64,000 nucleotides of DNA from Zoogloea sp041904905 (GTDB taxonomy: Bacteria; Pseudomonadota; Gammaproteobacteria; Burkholderiales; Rhodocyclaceae), in NCBI RefSeq assembly GCF_041904905.1, contig NZ_JAYRMI010000009.1, positions 21,884-85,883 on the forward strand, given 5' to 3'. Both the position numbers and the translations under genes were made by a program. The stretch's first letter is position 1. Every line of letters begins with the position of its first letter. The notes beneath the pieces were generated by a model, which saw nothing but the letters and a program-made list of their open reading frames with translations, made no database searches and was not told where the DNA came from. This document shows, one piece after another, positions 29,509 through 38,363 of this stretch.

Positions 29509-31857
29509 ATGCGTTGGGTTCTCTACCCTCTTGCCGTCCTGCTCGGCCTCGTCGCGGTCGGCATCGCAGTCGTCGCGCTCGCGGTCGCCTTTGCCTGGCC
29601 CACGCTGCCATCCCTCGAGGCCCTGACCGACTACCACCCCAAGATCCCGCTGCGGGTCTATACCGCCGACGGCGTGCTGATCGGCGAGTACGGCGAAGAG
29701 CGCCGCGCCTTCATCCGCATCCAGGATGTGCCGCCGGTCCTCAAGCATGCCATCCTCGCCGCCGAAGACGACCGCTTCTACCAGCACTCCGGCGTCGACT
29801 TCCTCGGCATCCTGCGCGCCGCGGGCGCCAACCTCGCCACCGGCGGCAAGCGCCAGGGCGCTTCCACGATCACCATGCAGGTGGCGCGCAACTTCTTCCT
29901 GACCCGCGAGAAGACAATCTCCCGCAAGCTCTACGAGATCCTCCTGGCCTTCAAGATCGAGCAGAACCTCAGCAAGGACCAGATCCTCGAGGTCTACATC
30001 AACCAGATCTTCCTGGGCCGCCGCGCCTACGGCTTTGCGGTGGCGTCCCAGACCTACTTCGGCAAGCCCCTGCGCGAGCTTTCGGTGGCCGAAGCCGCGA
30101 TGCTCGCCGGCCTGCCCAAGGCACCGTCGGCCTACAACCCGATCGTCAACCCCAAGCGCGCCGCGCTGCGCCAGCAGTACGTGCTGCGCCGGATGACCGA
30201 GCTGGGCTTCATCACCCCGACCGAACAGCAGCAGGCCATCGACACCCCGCTGAAGGTCGCCACGGGCAACGGCAACGGCGCCGTCGCCAGCACCTCCGAC
30301 TTCGGCGGCAGCGCCGACTACGTGGCCGAGATGGCCCGCCAGATCGCTTTCGAGCAGTACCGCGAGGAGGCCTACACCCGCGGCATCAAGGTCATCACCA
30401 CCATCAACAAGGCCGAACAGGACGCCGCCTACCACGCACTGCGGCGGGGCATCATGGATTACGACCGCCGTCACGGCTACCGGGGCGCCGAAGCCTACGT
30501 CGATCCGGCCCGGATGAACCCCGAGCAGACCGAGACCCTGGACGAACTGCTCGCCGAGACGCCCGACTACGACGACATGCTCGCGGCGATCGTCACCAAG
30601 GCCGGCGGCGGCTCCGTCACGGCCTACCGGTATGGCGAATCCATCAAGATCGGCGGCGAGGGCCTGCGCTTCGCATCCGCCATGCTCGGGGACAAGGCGC
30701 CGCCCAACAAGCGTATCCGCCCCGGCGCCGTGATCCGCATCACGCGAATCGACAACCACTGGGAGATCACCCAGCTGCCCGAAGTCGAGGGCGCCCTCGC
30801 CGCGGCCGATCCCCGCACCGGCGCCATCCGCGCGCTGGCCGGCGGTTTCGACTTCAACCGCAACAAGTTCAACCACGTCACCCAGGCCTGGCGCCAGCCC
30901 GGCTCCAGCTTCAAGCCCTTCATCTACTCGGCGGCCTTCGAGAAGGGCTACGGCCCCAACAGCGTGGTGGACGACTCCCCGCTGTCCTTCCCGGCGGGCG
31001 AGACCGGCAGCCAGGCGTGGGAACCGAAGAACTACGACGGCCGCTACGACGGCCCGATCACCATCCGCACCGCGCTGGCCCGCTCCAAGAACATGGTGTC
31101 GATCCGCCTGCTCAAGTCGGTCGGCCCCCGCTACGCCCAGGACTACATCACCAAGTTCGGCTTCGACGCCGAACGCCACCCGCCCTACCTCACCATGGCC
31201 CTGGGCGCCGGCTCGGTCACCCCGTGGCAGATGCTGCGCGGCTACTCGGTGTTCGCCAACGGCGGCTACCGGATCGAGCCCTACCTGGTGAAGGAGATCC
31301 GCGACGAAGCCGGCAACGTGCTGGCGCGGGTCGACCCGCCGGTGGCCGGCGAGACCGCCGAACGCGCCATCGACGAGCGCAACGCCTACCTGATGGATTC
31401 GATCATGAAGGACGTGGTGCGCCGCGGCACCGCCACCAAGGCCCTGGTGCTCAAGCGCGGCGACCTGGCGGGCAAGACCGGCACCACCAACGAATACGTG
31501 GACGCCTGGTTCTGCGGCTACCAGCCCACGGTGGTGGCCGTGGCGTGGATCGGCTTCGACCAGCCGAAGAAGCTCGGCAGCGGCGAAACCGGCGGCGCCG
31601 CCGCCCTGCCCATGTGGATCAACTACATGAGAAAGGCCCTCGACGGCGTGCCGGAGAGCTTCCCGACCCCGCCGGCCGGCCTGATCCGCGTGCAGCCAGC
31701 CGGCAGCACCACCGAAGAGATGATCTACAAAGAGAACCTGCCGGCCGCGCCGCCGGAGGTGCCCCAGGAGCCGGCCAGCCCGACCCCCGCCGACGAAGCG
31801 CCGCCCCCGCCGCCCAAGGCGCCGGAGGCCGCGCCGGCGGCTAGCCCTTCAGGCTGA
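29509..31857 (+). CDS. mrcA: Penicillin-binding protein 1A (transglycosylase/transpeptidase)
   Basis: This class A PBP polymerises and cross-links peptidoglycan at the inner membrane. An N-terminal membrane anchor covers residues 5-30. The GT51 domain is marked by AAEDDRFYQHSGVD and GASTITMQVARNFFL. The transpeptidase domain has SSFK (catalytic Ser466), SKN at 526-528 and KTG at 656-658. An OB-like segment sits between the two. The C-terminal 40 residues are Pro/Ala-rich. It is 782 residues, shorter than E. coli PBP1a (850). Its 3' end overlaps the convergent cyaY by 17 bp. Confidence 0.96.
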   Translation: MRWVLYPLAVLLGLVAVGIAVVALAVAFAWPTLPSLEALTDYHPKIPLRVYTADGVLIGEYGEERRAFIRIQDVPPVLKHAILAAEDDRFYQHSGVDFLGILRAAGANLATGGKRQGASTITMQVARNFFLTREKTISRKLYEILLAFKIEQNLSKDQILEVYINQIFLGRRAYGFAVASQTYFGKPLRELSVAEAAMLAGLPKAPSAYNPIVNPKRAALRQQYVLRRMTELGFITPTEQQQAIDTPLKVATGNGNGAVASTSDFGGSADYVAEMARQIAFEQYREEAYTRGIKVITTINKAEQDAAYHALRRGIMDYDRRHGYRGAEAYVDPARMNPEQTETLDELLAETPDYDDMLAAIVTKAGGGSVTAYRYGESIKIGGEGLRFASAMLGDKAPPNKRIRPGAVIRITRIDNHWEITQLPEVEGALAAADPRTGAIRALAGGFDFNRNKFNHVTQAWRQPGSSFKPFIYSAAFEKGYGPNSVVDDSPLSFPAGETGSQAWEPKNYDGRYDGPITIRTALARSKNMVSIRLLKSVGPRYAQDYITKFGFDAERHPPYLTMALGAGSVTPWQMLRGYSVFANGGYRIEPYLVKEIRDEAGNVLARVDPPVAGETAERAIDERNAYLMDSIMKDVVRRGTATKALVLKRGDLAGKTGTTNEYVDAWFCGYQPTVVAVAWIGFDQPKKLGSGETGGAAALPMWINYMRKALDGVPESFPTPPAGLIRVQPAGSTTEEMIYKENLPAAPPEVPQEPASPTPADEAPPPPPKAPEAAPAASPSG

Positions 31858-32161
31858 CCGGCTCGCCGGCCTGCTCGGACATGCAGCGGGACAGCACCGC
31901 ATAGAAATCGGCGCCGTCCCGCGTCCCCAGCCAGCGCCCGCCATCGGGGCGGAAGTGGAACCCGCCGGATTTGGCCGCCAGCCAGATCTCCCGCGCCGCC
32001 GTGTGGCGATTGACGATGATCTTGCTGCCGTTCTCGAACTCCAGCTCGACGATCCCGCCGGGCTTGAGTTCATAGTCGAAATCCAGGTCGCACCCATCCA
32101 GCAGCGCCTCCAGCCGGCCCAGCTCCGCATCGGCCAGTGCGTTGAAATCTGCTTCGTCCAT
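31841..32161 (-). CDS. cyaY: Iron donor protein CyaY (frataxin)
   Basis: CyaY is the bacterial frataxin, an acidic iron-binding modulator of Fe-S cluster assembly. The acidic first helix (MDEADFNALADAELGRLEAL) and the strand containing IIVNRHTAAREIWLA are characteristic, followed by GGFHFRPDGGRWLGTRDG. It is 106 residues, full length. It is divergent from the small lipoprotein gene and lysA, an arrangement common in proteobacteria. Confidence 0.95.
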   Translation of the reverse strand: MDEADFNALADAELGRLEALLDGCDLDFDYELKPGGIVELEFENGSKIIVNRHTAAREIWLAAKSGGFHFRPDGGRWLGTRDGADFYAVLSRCMSEQAGEPVSLKG

Positions 32162-32209
32162 CGCCGTCTCCCTCGATCTGTTAACATTTCCGTTTTTTGC
32201 GCGGAATCC

Positions 32210-32407
32210 ATGCGAATCATCGCCATTGCCGCCGCGGCCTGCGGCCTGCTCGTGCTGGGCGGATGCGGCATCAAGGGGCCGCTATACCTCCCGCAGCCCC
32301 CCAAGCCGGCCGCCAAACCTGCACCCAAGCCCGCTCCCGCCCCGGCCGCCACGCCGGCGCCGGGCGCCGATCATAACAAACCCGCCTCCCAGGATTTAGC
32401 CCAATGA
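32210..32407 (+). CDS. Small LptM/YifL-type lipoprotein
   Basis: This 65-residue protein has a signal peptide ending LVLGGC and the family motif GCGIKGPLYLPQ, followed by a Pro/Ala/Lys-rich tail. The family (YifL, LptM in E. coli) assists assembly of the LptD/E lipopolysaccharide translocon. Its TGA overlaps the lysA ATG (ATGA at 32404-32407). The gene lies between cyaY and lysA, its usual place. Confidence 0.85.
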   Translation: MRIIAIAAAACGLLVLGGCGIKGPLYLPQPPKPAAKPAPKPAPAPAATPAPGADHNKPASQDLAQ

Positions 32408-33666
32408 CGCTCGCCCTGCCCGTGCCGACGCTCACAGCCGGCCCCACCGGCCTGACCCTCGAAGGGGTCGCCCTCGCAGACATCGCCGCCCGGTTCGGCA
32501 CCCCCACCTACGTCTATTCCCGCGCCGCCCTGACCCAGGCCTACGAGGCCTACCAGCGCGCCCTCGGCCTGCGCAAGTCGCTCGTCTGCTACGCGGTCAA
32601 GGCCAACTCCAGCCTCGGCATCCTGTCGGTGTTCGCCAGGCTGGGCGCCGGCTTCGACATCGTCTCGGGGGGCGAACTCGCCCGCGTGCTGGCCGCTGGC
32701 GGCGACGCCGGCAAGGTGATCTTCTCGGGCGTCGGCAAGACCCGCGACGAGATGCGCTACGCGCTCGAATCGGGCATCGGCTGCTTCAACGTCGAATCCG
32801 CCTCCGAACTCGACCGCCTCGCCGAAGTGGCCGCCAGCATGGGCAAGCGCGCGCCGATCGCCTTCCGCGTCAATCCGGACGTGAACCCCAACACCCACCC
32901 CTACATCTCGACCGGCCTGCGCAGCAACAAGTTCGGCGTGGCCTTCACCGAAGCACTCGACCTGTACCGCAAGGCCAGCAAGCTTCCGAACATCGAGATC
33001 TCCGGCATCGACTGCCACATCGGCTCCCAGCTCCTCGACCCGGCGCCGATGGCCGAAGCCGCCGACAAGATCCTGGGCCTCGTCGACCAGCTCGCCAGCG
33101 AGGGCATCAAGCTCGACCACATCGACCTGGGCGGCGGCCTCGGCATCCGCTACCGCGACGAAGAGCCGCCCACCCCCACCGAATACCTCGCCCCGCTGCT
33201 GGCCCGCTTCGAGGGCCGCGACGAGGCCCTGTGCTTCGAGCCCGGCCGCTCCCTGGTGGGCAACGCCGGCCTGCTGCTCACCCGCATCGAGTACCTCAAG
33301 CCCGGCGTCGAGAAGAACTTCGCCATCATCGACGCCGCGATGAACGACCTCGCCCGCCCGGCGCTGTACGACGCCTACCACGAGATCGTCGCCGTCGCCC
33401 CGCGCAACCTGCCCGCCACCCGCTACGAAGTGGTCGGCCCGATCTGCGAGAGCGGCGACTTCCTGGGCCACGACCGCGACCTGGCGGTCGAAACCGGCGA
33501 CCTGCTGGCGATCCTCTCCGCCGGCGCCTACGGCATGACCATGAGCTCCAACTACAACACCCGCCCGCGCGCCGCCGAGGTGCTGGTGGATGGCAGCGAG
33601 GTCCACGTCATCCGCGAGCGCGAGACCCTCGAGCACCTGCTGAAGGGCGAACGCCCGCTGCCCTGA
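32404..33666 (+). CDS. lysA: Diaminopimelate decarboxylase
   Basis: LysA makes lysine from meso-diaminopimelate with pyridoxal phosphate. The PLP lysine is K66 in CYAVKANSSLGIL. Other signatures are VSGGELARVLAAG, CHIGSQLLD, LGGGLGIRY, EPGRSLVGNAG and CESGDFLG. It is 420 residues, the normal size. It overlaps the upstream lipoprotein gene by ATGA. Confidence 0.96.
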   Translation: MTLALPVPTLTAGPTGLTLEGVALADIAARFGTPTYVYSRAALTQAYEAYQRALGLRKSLVCYAVKANSSLGILSVFARLGAGFDIVSGGELARVLAAGGDAGKVIFSGVGKTRDEMRYALESGIGCFNVESASELDRLAEVAASMGKRAPIAFRVNPDVNPNTHPYISTGLRSNKFGVAFTEALDLYRKASKLPNIEISGIDCHIGSQLLDPAPMAEAADKILGLVDQLASEGIKLDHIDLGGGLGIRYRDEEPPTPTEYLAPLLARFEGRDEALCFEPGRSLVGNAGLLLTRIEYLKPGVEKNFAIIDAAMNDLARPALYDAYHEIVAVAPRNLPATRYEVVGPICESGDFLGHDRDLAVETGDLLAILSAGAYGMTMSSNYNTRPRAAEVLVDGSEVHVIRERETLEHLLKGERPLP

Positions 33667-33685
33667 CCCCACCGCCGCCCGTCCG

Positions 33686-34810
33686 ATGTCACCCACCCAG
33701 CGCACCGCCTCCCGCCTCGCCCTGCTCCTTGCCATCGGACTCGCCGGCTGCGGCGGCAAGCCGGAAGGAACCGCCGCCAAGCCCGCCCCGCCGGCCACCC
33801 CGGTCACCGCCTTCAAGGCCGCCAGCGTGCCGCTCGACGTGACCGAAGAGACCCTGGGCACCCTGGAGGCGCTGATCGACCCCAAGATCGGCGCCGAAGT
33901 GGCCGGGCGCGTCACCGCGGTGATCGCCCACGGCGGCGACCGCGTCACAAAGGGCCAGCGCCTCGCCGAGCTGGACCCCACCGACTTCCAGATCCAGGGC
34001 CAGACCGACGCGGCCGAGATCACCCGCCTCGAATCCCTCGTCGCCCAGGCCGAACGCTTCGCCGAACGCCAGCAGAACCTCGTCGCCAAGGGCTTCATCT
34101 CCCGCAACGGCGCCGACGACGCCCTCGCCCAGCGCGACGCCCTGCGCGCCCAGCTGGCCACCGCCCGCGCCCGCAGCGGCACCAGCCGCAGCAACCTGGC
34201 CCGCACCAAGGTGGTGGCGCCGGTGGATGGCATCGTCGAAACCCAGATCGTGTCGCCGGGCGACTACGTGAAGGTGGGCGATCCGCTCTTCAAGCTGGTC
34301 TCCAACCGGGTGCTGCGCGCCCACCTGCCCTTTCCCGAATCCGCCGCCGGGCGCATCCGCCCCGGCCAGACGGTGCGCCTCGCCCTGCCCCATCGGCCGG
34401 GCAAGGTGGTCACCGGCGTCGTCGAGGACGTGAAGCCCACCATCAACGATCTGTCCCGCGCCATCGACGTGCAGGTGCGCCTCGACAACGACGGCTCCAT
34501 GCTCTCGGGCGGCACCGTCAATGCCGCCATCGTCACCGGCCAGAAACCCGCCGCGGTGGTGGTGCCCGAGCAGAGCGTCGTGCTGCGCCCGGCCGGCAAG
34601 GTGGTGTACGTGATCGCCGACGGCAAGGCCCGCCAGCGGGTGGTGGAGACCGGCGTGAAGCAGGGCGGCCGGGTCGAGATCGTCAAGGGCCTGGCCAGCG
34701 GTGAGACCATCGTCGAGGACGGCGCCGGCTTCCTCACCGACGGCGCCGCCGTCAGCGTCAAGACGCCCCCCGCCGCCCAGCCCGCAGCCGCACCCGCCGC
34801 CAAGCCATGA
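33686..34810 (+). CDS. RND efflux periplasmic adaptor (membrane fusion protein)
   Basis: The N-terminus is a lipoprotein signal (AIGLAGCGG). The MFP order is visible: lipoyl half (GAEVAGRVTAVIAHGGDRVTKGQRLAELD, 70-98 region), a helical hairpin rich in Ala/Arg/Glu (about 105-170), second lipoyl half (KVVAPVDGIVETQIVSPGDYVKVGD), a beta-barrel and a membrane-proximal domain. It is 374 residues and ends in a Pro/Ala tail. The RND pump gene overlaps its stop codon. No outer-membrane factor gene is adjacent. The substrate is unknown. Confidence 0.9.
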   Translation: MSPTQRTASRLALLLAIGLAGCGGKPEGTAAKPAPPATPVTAFKAASVPLDVTEETLGTLEALIDPKIGAEVAGRVTAVIAHGGDRVTKGQRLAELDPTDFQIQGQTDAAEITRLESLVAQAERFAERQQNLVAKGFISRNGADDALAQRDALRAQLATARARSGTSRSNLARTKVVAPVDGIVETQIVSPGDYVKVGDPLFKLVSNRVLRAHLPFPESAAGRIRPGQTVRLALPHRPGKVVTGVVEDVKPTINDLSRAIDVQVRLDNDGSMLSGGTVNAAIVTGQKPAAVVVPEQSVVLRPAGKVVYVIADGKARQRVVETGVKQGGRVEIVKGLASGETIVEDGAGFLTDGAAVSVKTPPAAQPAAAPAAKP

Positions 34811-37800
34811 CCCTGCCCGAGCTGTCCGTCAAACGCCACGTGCTGGCGTGGATGATGAGCGCCGTGCTGGTGCTCGTCGGCATCATCGGCTACCAGCGGG
34901 TGGGGATGGACCGCTACCCCTACATCGAATTCCCGGTCATCTCGATCACCACCACCCTGAAGGGCGCCAACCCCGACATCGTCGATTCGAGCATCACCAA
35001 CGTCATCGAGTCTGCCGTGAACAGCGTGCCGGGCATCGAGCACGTGCAGTCCACCTCGTCGCCGGGCGTATCCACCGTCAACATCACCTTCTCGCTGGAG
35101 AAGAAGGTGGACGTGGCCTTCAACGAGGTCCAGTCCAAGGTCAATCAGGTGCTACGCCGGCTGCCCAAGGATGTAGACCCGCCGGTGGTGGCCAAGGTGG
35201 AGACCAACGCCCAGCCGGTGATGTGGCTGGCGCTCCAGGGCGACCGCACCCAGCAGCAGCTCAACCAGTACGCCATCAACACCCTCAAGAAGCGCCTCGA
35301 GACCATCGACGGCGTGGGCGAAGTACGTATCGGCGGGCGGCGCGACCGCACCATCCGGGTCAATCTGCTGCCCGACCGGATGGCCGCCCACAAGGTCACC
35401 GCCCAGGACATCACCGACGCCTTCGCCAAGGAGCACGTGCAGCTGGCCGGCGGCTTCGTGGTGGGCAAGACCACCGAGAGCCTGGTCAAGCTCGATCTGG
35501 AATTCCACCAGGTGGAGCAGCTCAAGGAACTCGTGGTGGCCTGGCGCGAGAAGGCGCCGGTGCGCCTGGGCGACATCGCCCAGATCGAGGACGGCCTCAC
35601 CGACAACCGCCAGCTGGCCCGCTTCAACGGCAAGACCACGGTGGGCCTGGGCATGGTGAAGATCGCCAACGCCAACACCGTGGCGATCACCGAGCGCATC
35701 CAGGAGCGCCTCGACCGCGACCTGCGCCCCGCCCTGCCGCCGGGCATGACGCTCTCGGTCGTCTCCAACGACGCGGTGTTCATCCTCGAGATCGTGCAAT
35801 CGCTGAAGGAACACCTCATCGAAGGCACCCTCCTCGCCGCGCTGGTGGTGTGGGTCTTCCTGCGCTCGGTGCGCTCCACCCTCATCATCTCGCTGGCGAT
35901 CCCGGTGTCGCTGCTGGGCGCCATCGCGGTGATCTACTTCGCCGGCTTCACCCTCAACTCCCTCACCATGCTGGCGCTGCTGCTGCTGATCGGGGTGGTA
36001 GTGGACGACGCCATCGTGGTGCTCGAAAACATCTTCCGCCACCGGGAGGCGCTCGACCCCGACCCCGTCTCGGCCGCCGTCAATGGCAGCAACGAGGTGG
36101 TCTTCGCGGTGATGGCGGCCACCTTGTCGCTGGTGTGCATCTTTGCGCCGGTGGCCTTCATCTCGGGGATCATCGGCCAGTTCTTCCGCAGCTTTGCGCT
36201 GGTGGTCACCTTCGGCGTGCTGGTGTCGCTGTTCGTCTCGCTCACCCTCACGCCCATGCTGTGCGCGCGCTACCTCAAGGTGGAGAAGCAGCACGGCCCG
36301 ATCTACCGCTTCTTCGACCGCGTCTTCGCGGGGCTGGACGCGCTCTACGTGCGCCTGCTGGAAGGCGCCCTCACCCACCGCCTGTGGGTGCTGCTGGCCA
36401 CCCTGGCGGTGGTCGGGTCGAGCGCCTTCTTCTTCGCCAACGTGGGCAAGGCCTTCGCGCCGGAGCAGGACGAGGGGCGCTTTCTGGTGTCGCTGCGCAC
36501 GCCGCTGGGCTCCAGCATCGACTACACCGACGGCAAGCTGAAGGAGGTCGAAGCCATCCTCGACCGTCATCCCGAGGTGCGCTCCGAGTTCGCGCTGATC
36601 GGCCTCGGCACCGCCGGGCAGGTGAACCAGGGCACGGTGGTGGTGCGCATGGCCCCGCGGGAGGAGCGCACCGTCAAGCAGCAGGACATCATCCCGATCC
36701 TGCGCAAGGAGTTCGCCCAGATCGCCGGCGCCCGGGTGTTCGCCGCGCCTTATCCGATGGTCCAGGGACAGCGGGGCGAGCCGCTGCAGTTCGTGCTCAC
36801 CGGCGAGAACCTGCAGGAGCTGGGCCGCCACGCCGTGGCCCTGCAGAAGAAGCTCACCGCGATGCCCGGCATCGGGCGGATGGACACCGACCTCCAGCTC
36901 GACCTGCCCCAGCTCATCTTCGCGCCGGATCGCCTGCGCATCGCCGACGCCGGGCTCACCACCCAGGACGTGGCGCTGGCGATCAACATGCTCACCGGCG
37001 GGGTGGACATCGCCAAATACAACGACGAGCCCGGCGACGGCCAGCGCTACGACATCCGGGTGAAGGCGAGGGAGGGCACCTTCACCCAGCCGGCCGATCT
37101 TTCCAAGATCTTCCTGCGCAACAAGAGCGGCGAGCTGGTGCGCCTGGATAGCGTGGCGGGCTTCCGCGAGGCCCTGGGCCCCGCCATCGTCGGCCGCTTC
37201 GACCTGCAGTACGCCGCCACCTTTTACGCCACCCCCACCCTGCCCCTGGGCGAGGCGGTGGAGGTGGTCAAGGCCGCCGCCGCCGAGCTGCTGCCCACCG
37301 GCTATCAGGTCAAGCTGATCGGTCAGGCCGAAGAGTTCGGCAAGACCCAGAAGTACATGAGCTTCACCTTCGCCCTGGCCATGACCCTGCTCTACATGGT
37401 GCTCGCCAGCCAGTTCAACAGCTTCCTGCAGCCGGCCATCGTGATGCTGGCCCAGCCCCTGGCCATCGTGGGTGGCGTGGCGGCCCTGTGGCTCACCGGG
37501 CAGACCCTCAACATCTACTCGATGATCGGGCTGGTGCTGTTGATCGGGCTGGTGGCCAAGAACTCCATCCTGCTGGTGGACCTCACCAACCAGCGCCGCG
37601 CCGACGGCCTGCCGGTGGACGCCGCCCTGCGCAACGCCTGCCCGATCCGGATGCGCCCGGTGCTGATGACATCCATGACGGTGATCCTGGCCCTCGCCCC
37701 GGCCGCCGCCGGCTTTGGCGCCGGCAACGAGACCAACCAGCCGCTGGCCATCGCGGTGATCGGCGGCATGATTAGCTCCACCCTGCTCACCCTGGTGGTG

Positions 37801-37857
37801 GTGCCGGCGGTGTATTCGCTGGTCGAAGGCTGGCGCGAACGCCGCGCCGCCGCCTGA
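34807..37857 (+). CDS. RND family efflux transporter permease
   Basis: This is the inner-membrane, proton-driven pump. At 1016 residues it has the two-fold RND architecture: one N-terminal membrane helix, a large periplasmic loop, helices 2-6, then the repeat. The proton-relay aspartates are D400 and D401 in LIGVVVDDAIVVLENIFRH. MVLASQFNSFLQP and LLIGLVAKNSILLVD mark the C-terminal helices. It resembles the AcrB/MexF-type multidrug class rather than the heavy-metal class (no Met-rich metal sites seen), but the cargo cannot be assigned. Confidence 0.92.
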   Translation: MTLPELSVKRHVLAWMMSAVLVLVGIIGYQRVGMDRYPYIEFPVISITTTLKGANPDIVDSSITNVIESAVNSVPGIEHVQSTSSPGVSTVNITFSLEKKVDVAFNEVQSKVNQVLRRLPKDVDPPVVAKVETNAQPVMWLALQGDRTQQQLNQYAINTLKKRLETIDGVGEVRIGGRRDRTIRVNLLPDRMAAHKVTAQDITDAFAKEHVQLAGGFVVGKTTESLVKLDLEFHQVEQLKELVVAWREKAPVRLGDIAQIEDGLTDNRQLARFNGKTTVGLGMVKIANANTVAITERIQERLDRDLRPALPPGMTLSVVSNDAVFILEIVQSLKEHLIEGTLLAALVVWVFLRSVRSTLIISLAIPVSLLGAIAVIYFAGFTLNSLTMLALLLLIGVVVDDAIVVLENIFRHREALDPDPVSAAVNGSNEVVFAVMAATLSLVCIFAPVAFISGIIGQFFRSFALVVTFGVLVSLFVSLTLTPMLCARYLKVEKQHGPIYRFFDRVFAGLDALYVRLLEGALTHRLWVLLATLAVVGSSAFFFANVGKAFAPEQDEGRFLVSLRTPLGSSIDYTDGKLKEVEAILDRHPEVRSEFALIGLGTAGQVNQGTVVVRMAPREERTVKQQDIIPILRKEFAQIAGARVFAAPYPMVQGQRGEPLQFVLTGENLQELGRHAVALQKKLTAMPGIGRMDTDLQLDLPQLIFAPDRLRIADAGLTTQDVALAINMLTGGVDIAKYNDEPGDGQRYDIRVKAREGTFTQPADLSKIFLRNKSGELVRLDSVAGFREALGPAIVGRFDLQYAATFYATPTLPLGEAVEVVKAAAAELLPTGYQVKLIGQAEEFGKTQKYMSFTFALAMTLLYMVLASQFNSFLQPAIVMLAQPLAIVGGVAALWLTGQTLNIYSMIGLVLLIGLVAKNSILLVDLTNQRRADGLPVDAALRNACPIRMRPVLMTSMTVILALAPAAAGFGAGNETNQPLAIAVIGGMISSTLLTLVVVPAVYSLVEGWRERRAAA

Positions 37858-37910
37858 TCGGCCCGGGCGCCGGCCTGAGTGGCGTACCGGCGCATCTCCG
37901 GGCTCGTCGC

Positions 37911-38215
37911 GAGCAGCTCGGCGCTGCTCTCGAGCAGCTCGGCGGTCCTCCCGAGCAGCAAAAAGCTGCTCGGGAGGAGCAAAAAGCTGCTCCCGAGGAG
38001 CACCCCGCGTGGTCTGGCCTATCCCGGAGCACCTCCCGAGCTGAAAAAAGGTGCTATCGAGGAGTTCGGCGAATGGATGGGTCTATCCCGACGCTCCTCG
38101 CGAGGAGTTCGCGGATGGTCGCCCCTGCCCCGGAGCTTCTCCCGAGCTGCAAAAAGCTGCTCCCGAGGAGCGTGTCGAATGGGCTGGTCTGTCCCAGAAC
38201 GCTTCGCGAGGAACA
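37911..38215. repeat. Palindrome-rich degenerate tandem array in a 506-bp gene gap
   Basis: The gap 37858-38363 lies between two convergent genes. It holds a perfect 14-bp hairpin (37946-37959 with 37965-37978, AAAAA loop). CGAGGAR cores start at 37994, 38058, 38101, 38164 and 38207, so spacings alternate at about 63 and 43 bp, a 106-bp higher-order unit. Most cores sit in a palindrome such as GCTCCCGAGGAGC or CTCCTCGCGAGGAG. AAAAAGCTGCTCCCGAGGAG occurs twice and GAGCAGCTCGGCG twice near the left edge. The 43-bp step breaks any reading frame, so the array is probably non-coding. It does not match a CRISPR layout. Confidence 0.75.
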
Positions 38216-38363
38216 TCGAGAGGGTCGCGGCCCGTTCTGCAGGCCGGGCCTCAGGCCGACAGACTCAGCCGGGGAGTGACAAAGCCGTCCGTAGCACCGA
38301 GTCGCCGCCCGCGACGGGCCCGCGGATACACGCGCACCGCCGCAAGGGGGCAGCGAGGGGCGA

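Noticed and set aside
34701..37151. An 816-codon frame inside the RND permease
   Set aside because: Out-of-frame translation with Arg/Gly/Pro-rich composition; the overlapping frame is a clear RND protein.
37911..38215. A CRISPR array
   Set aside because: Repeats are degenerate, unevenly spaced and palindromic, spacers are themselves similar, and no cas genes are present.
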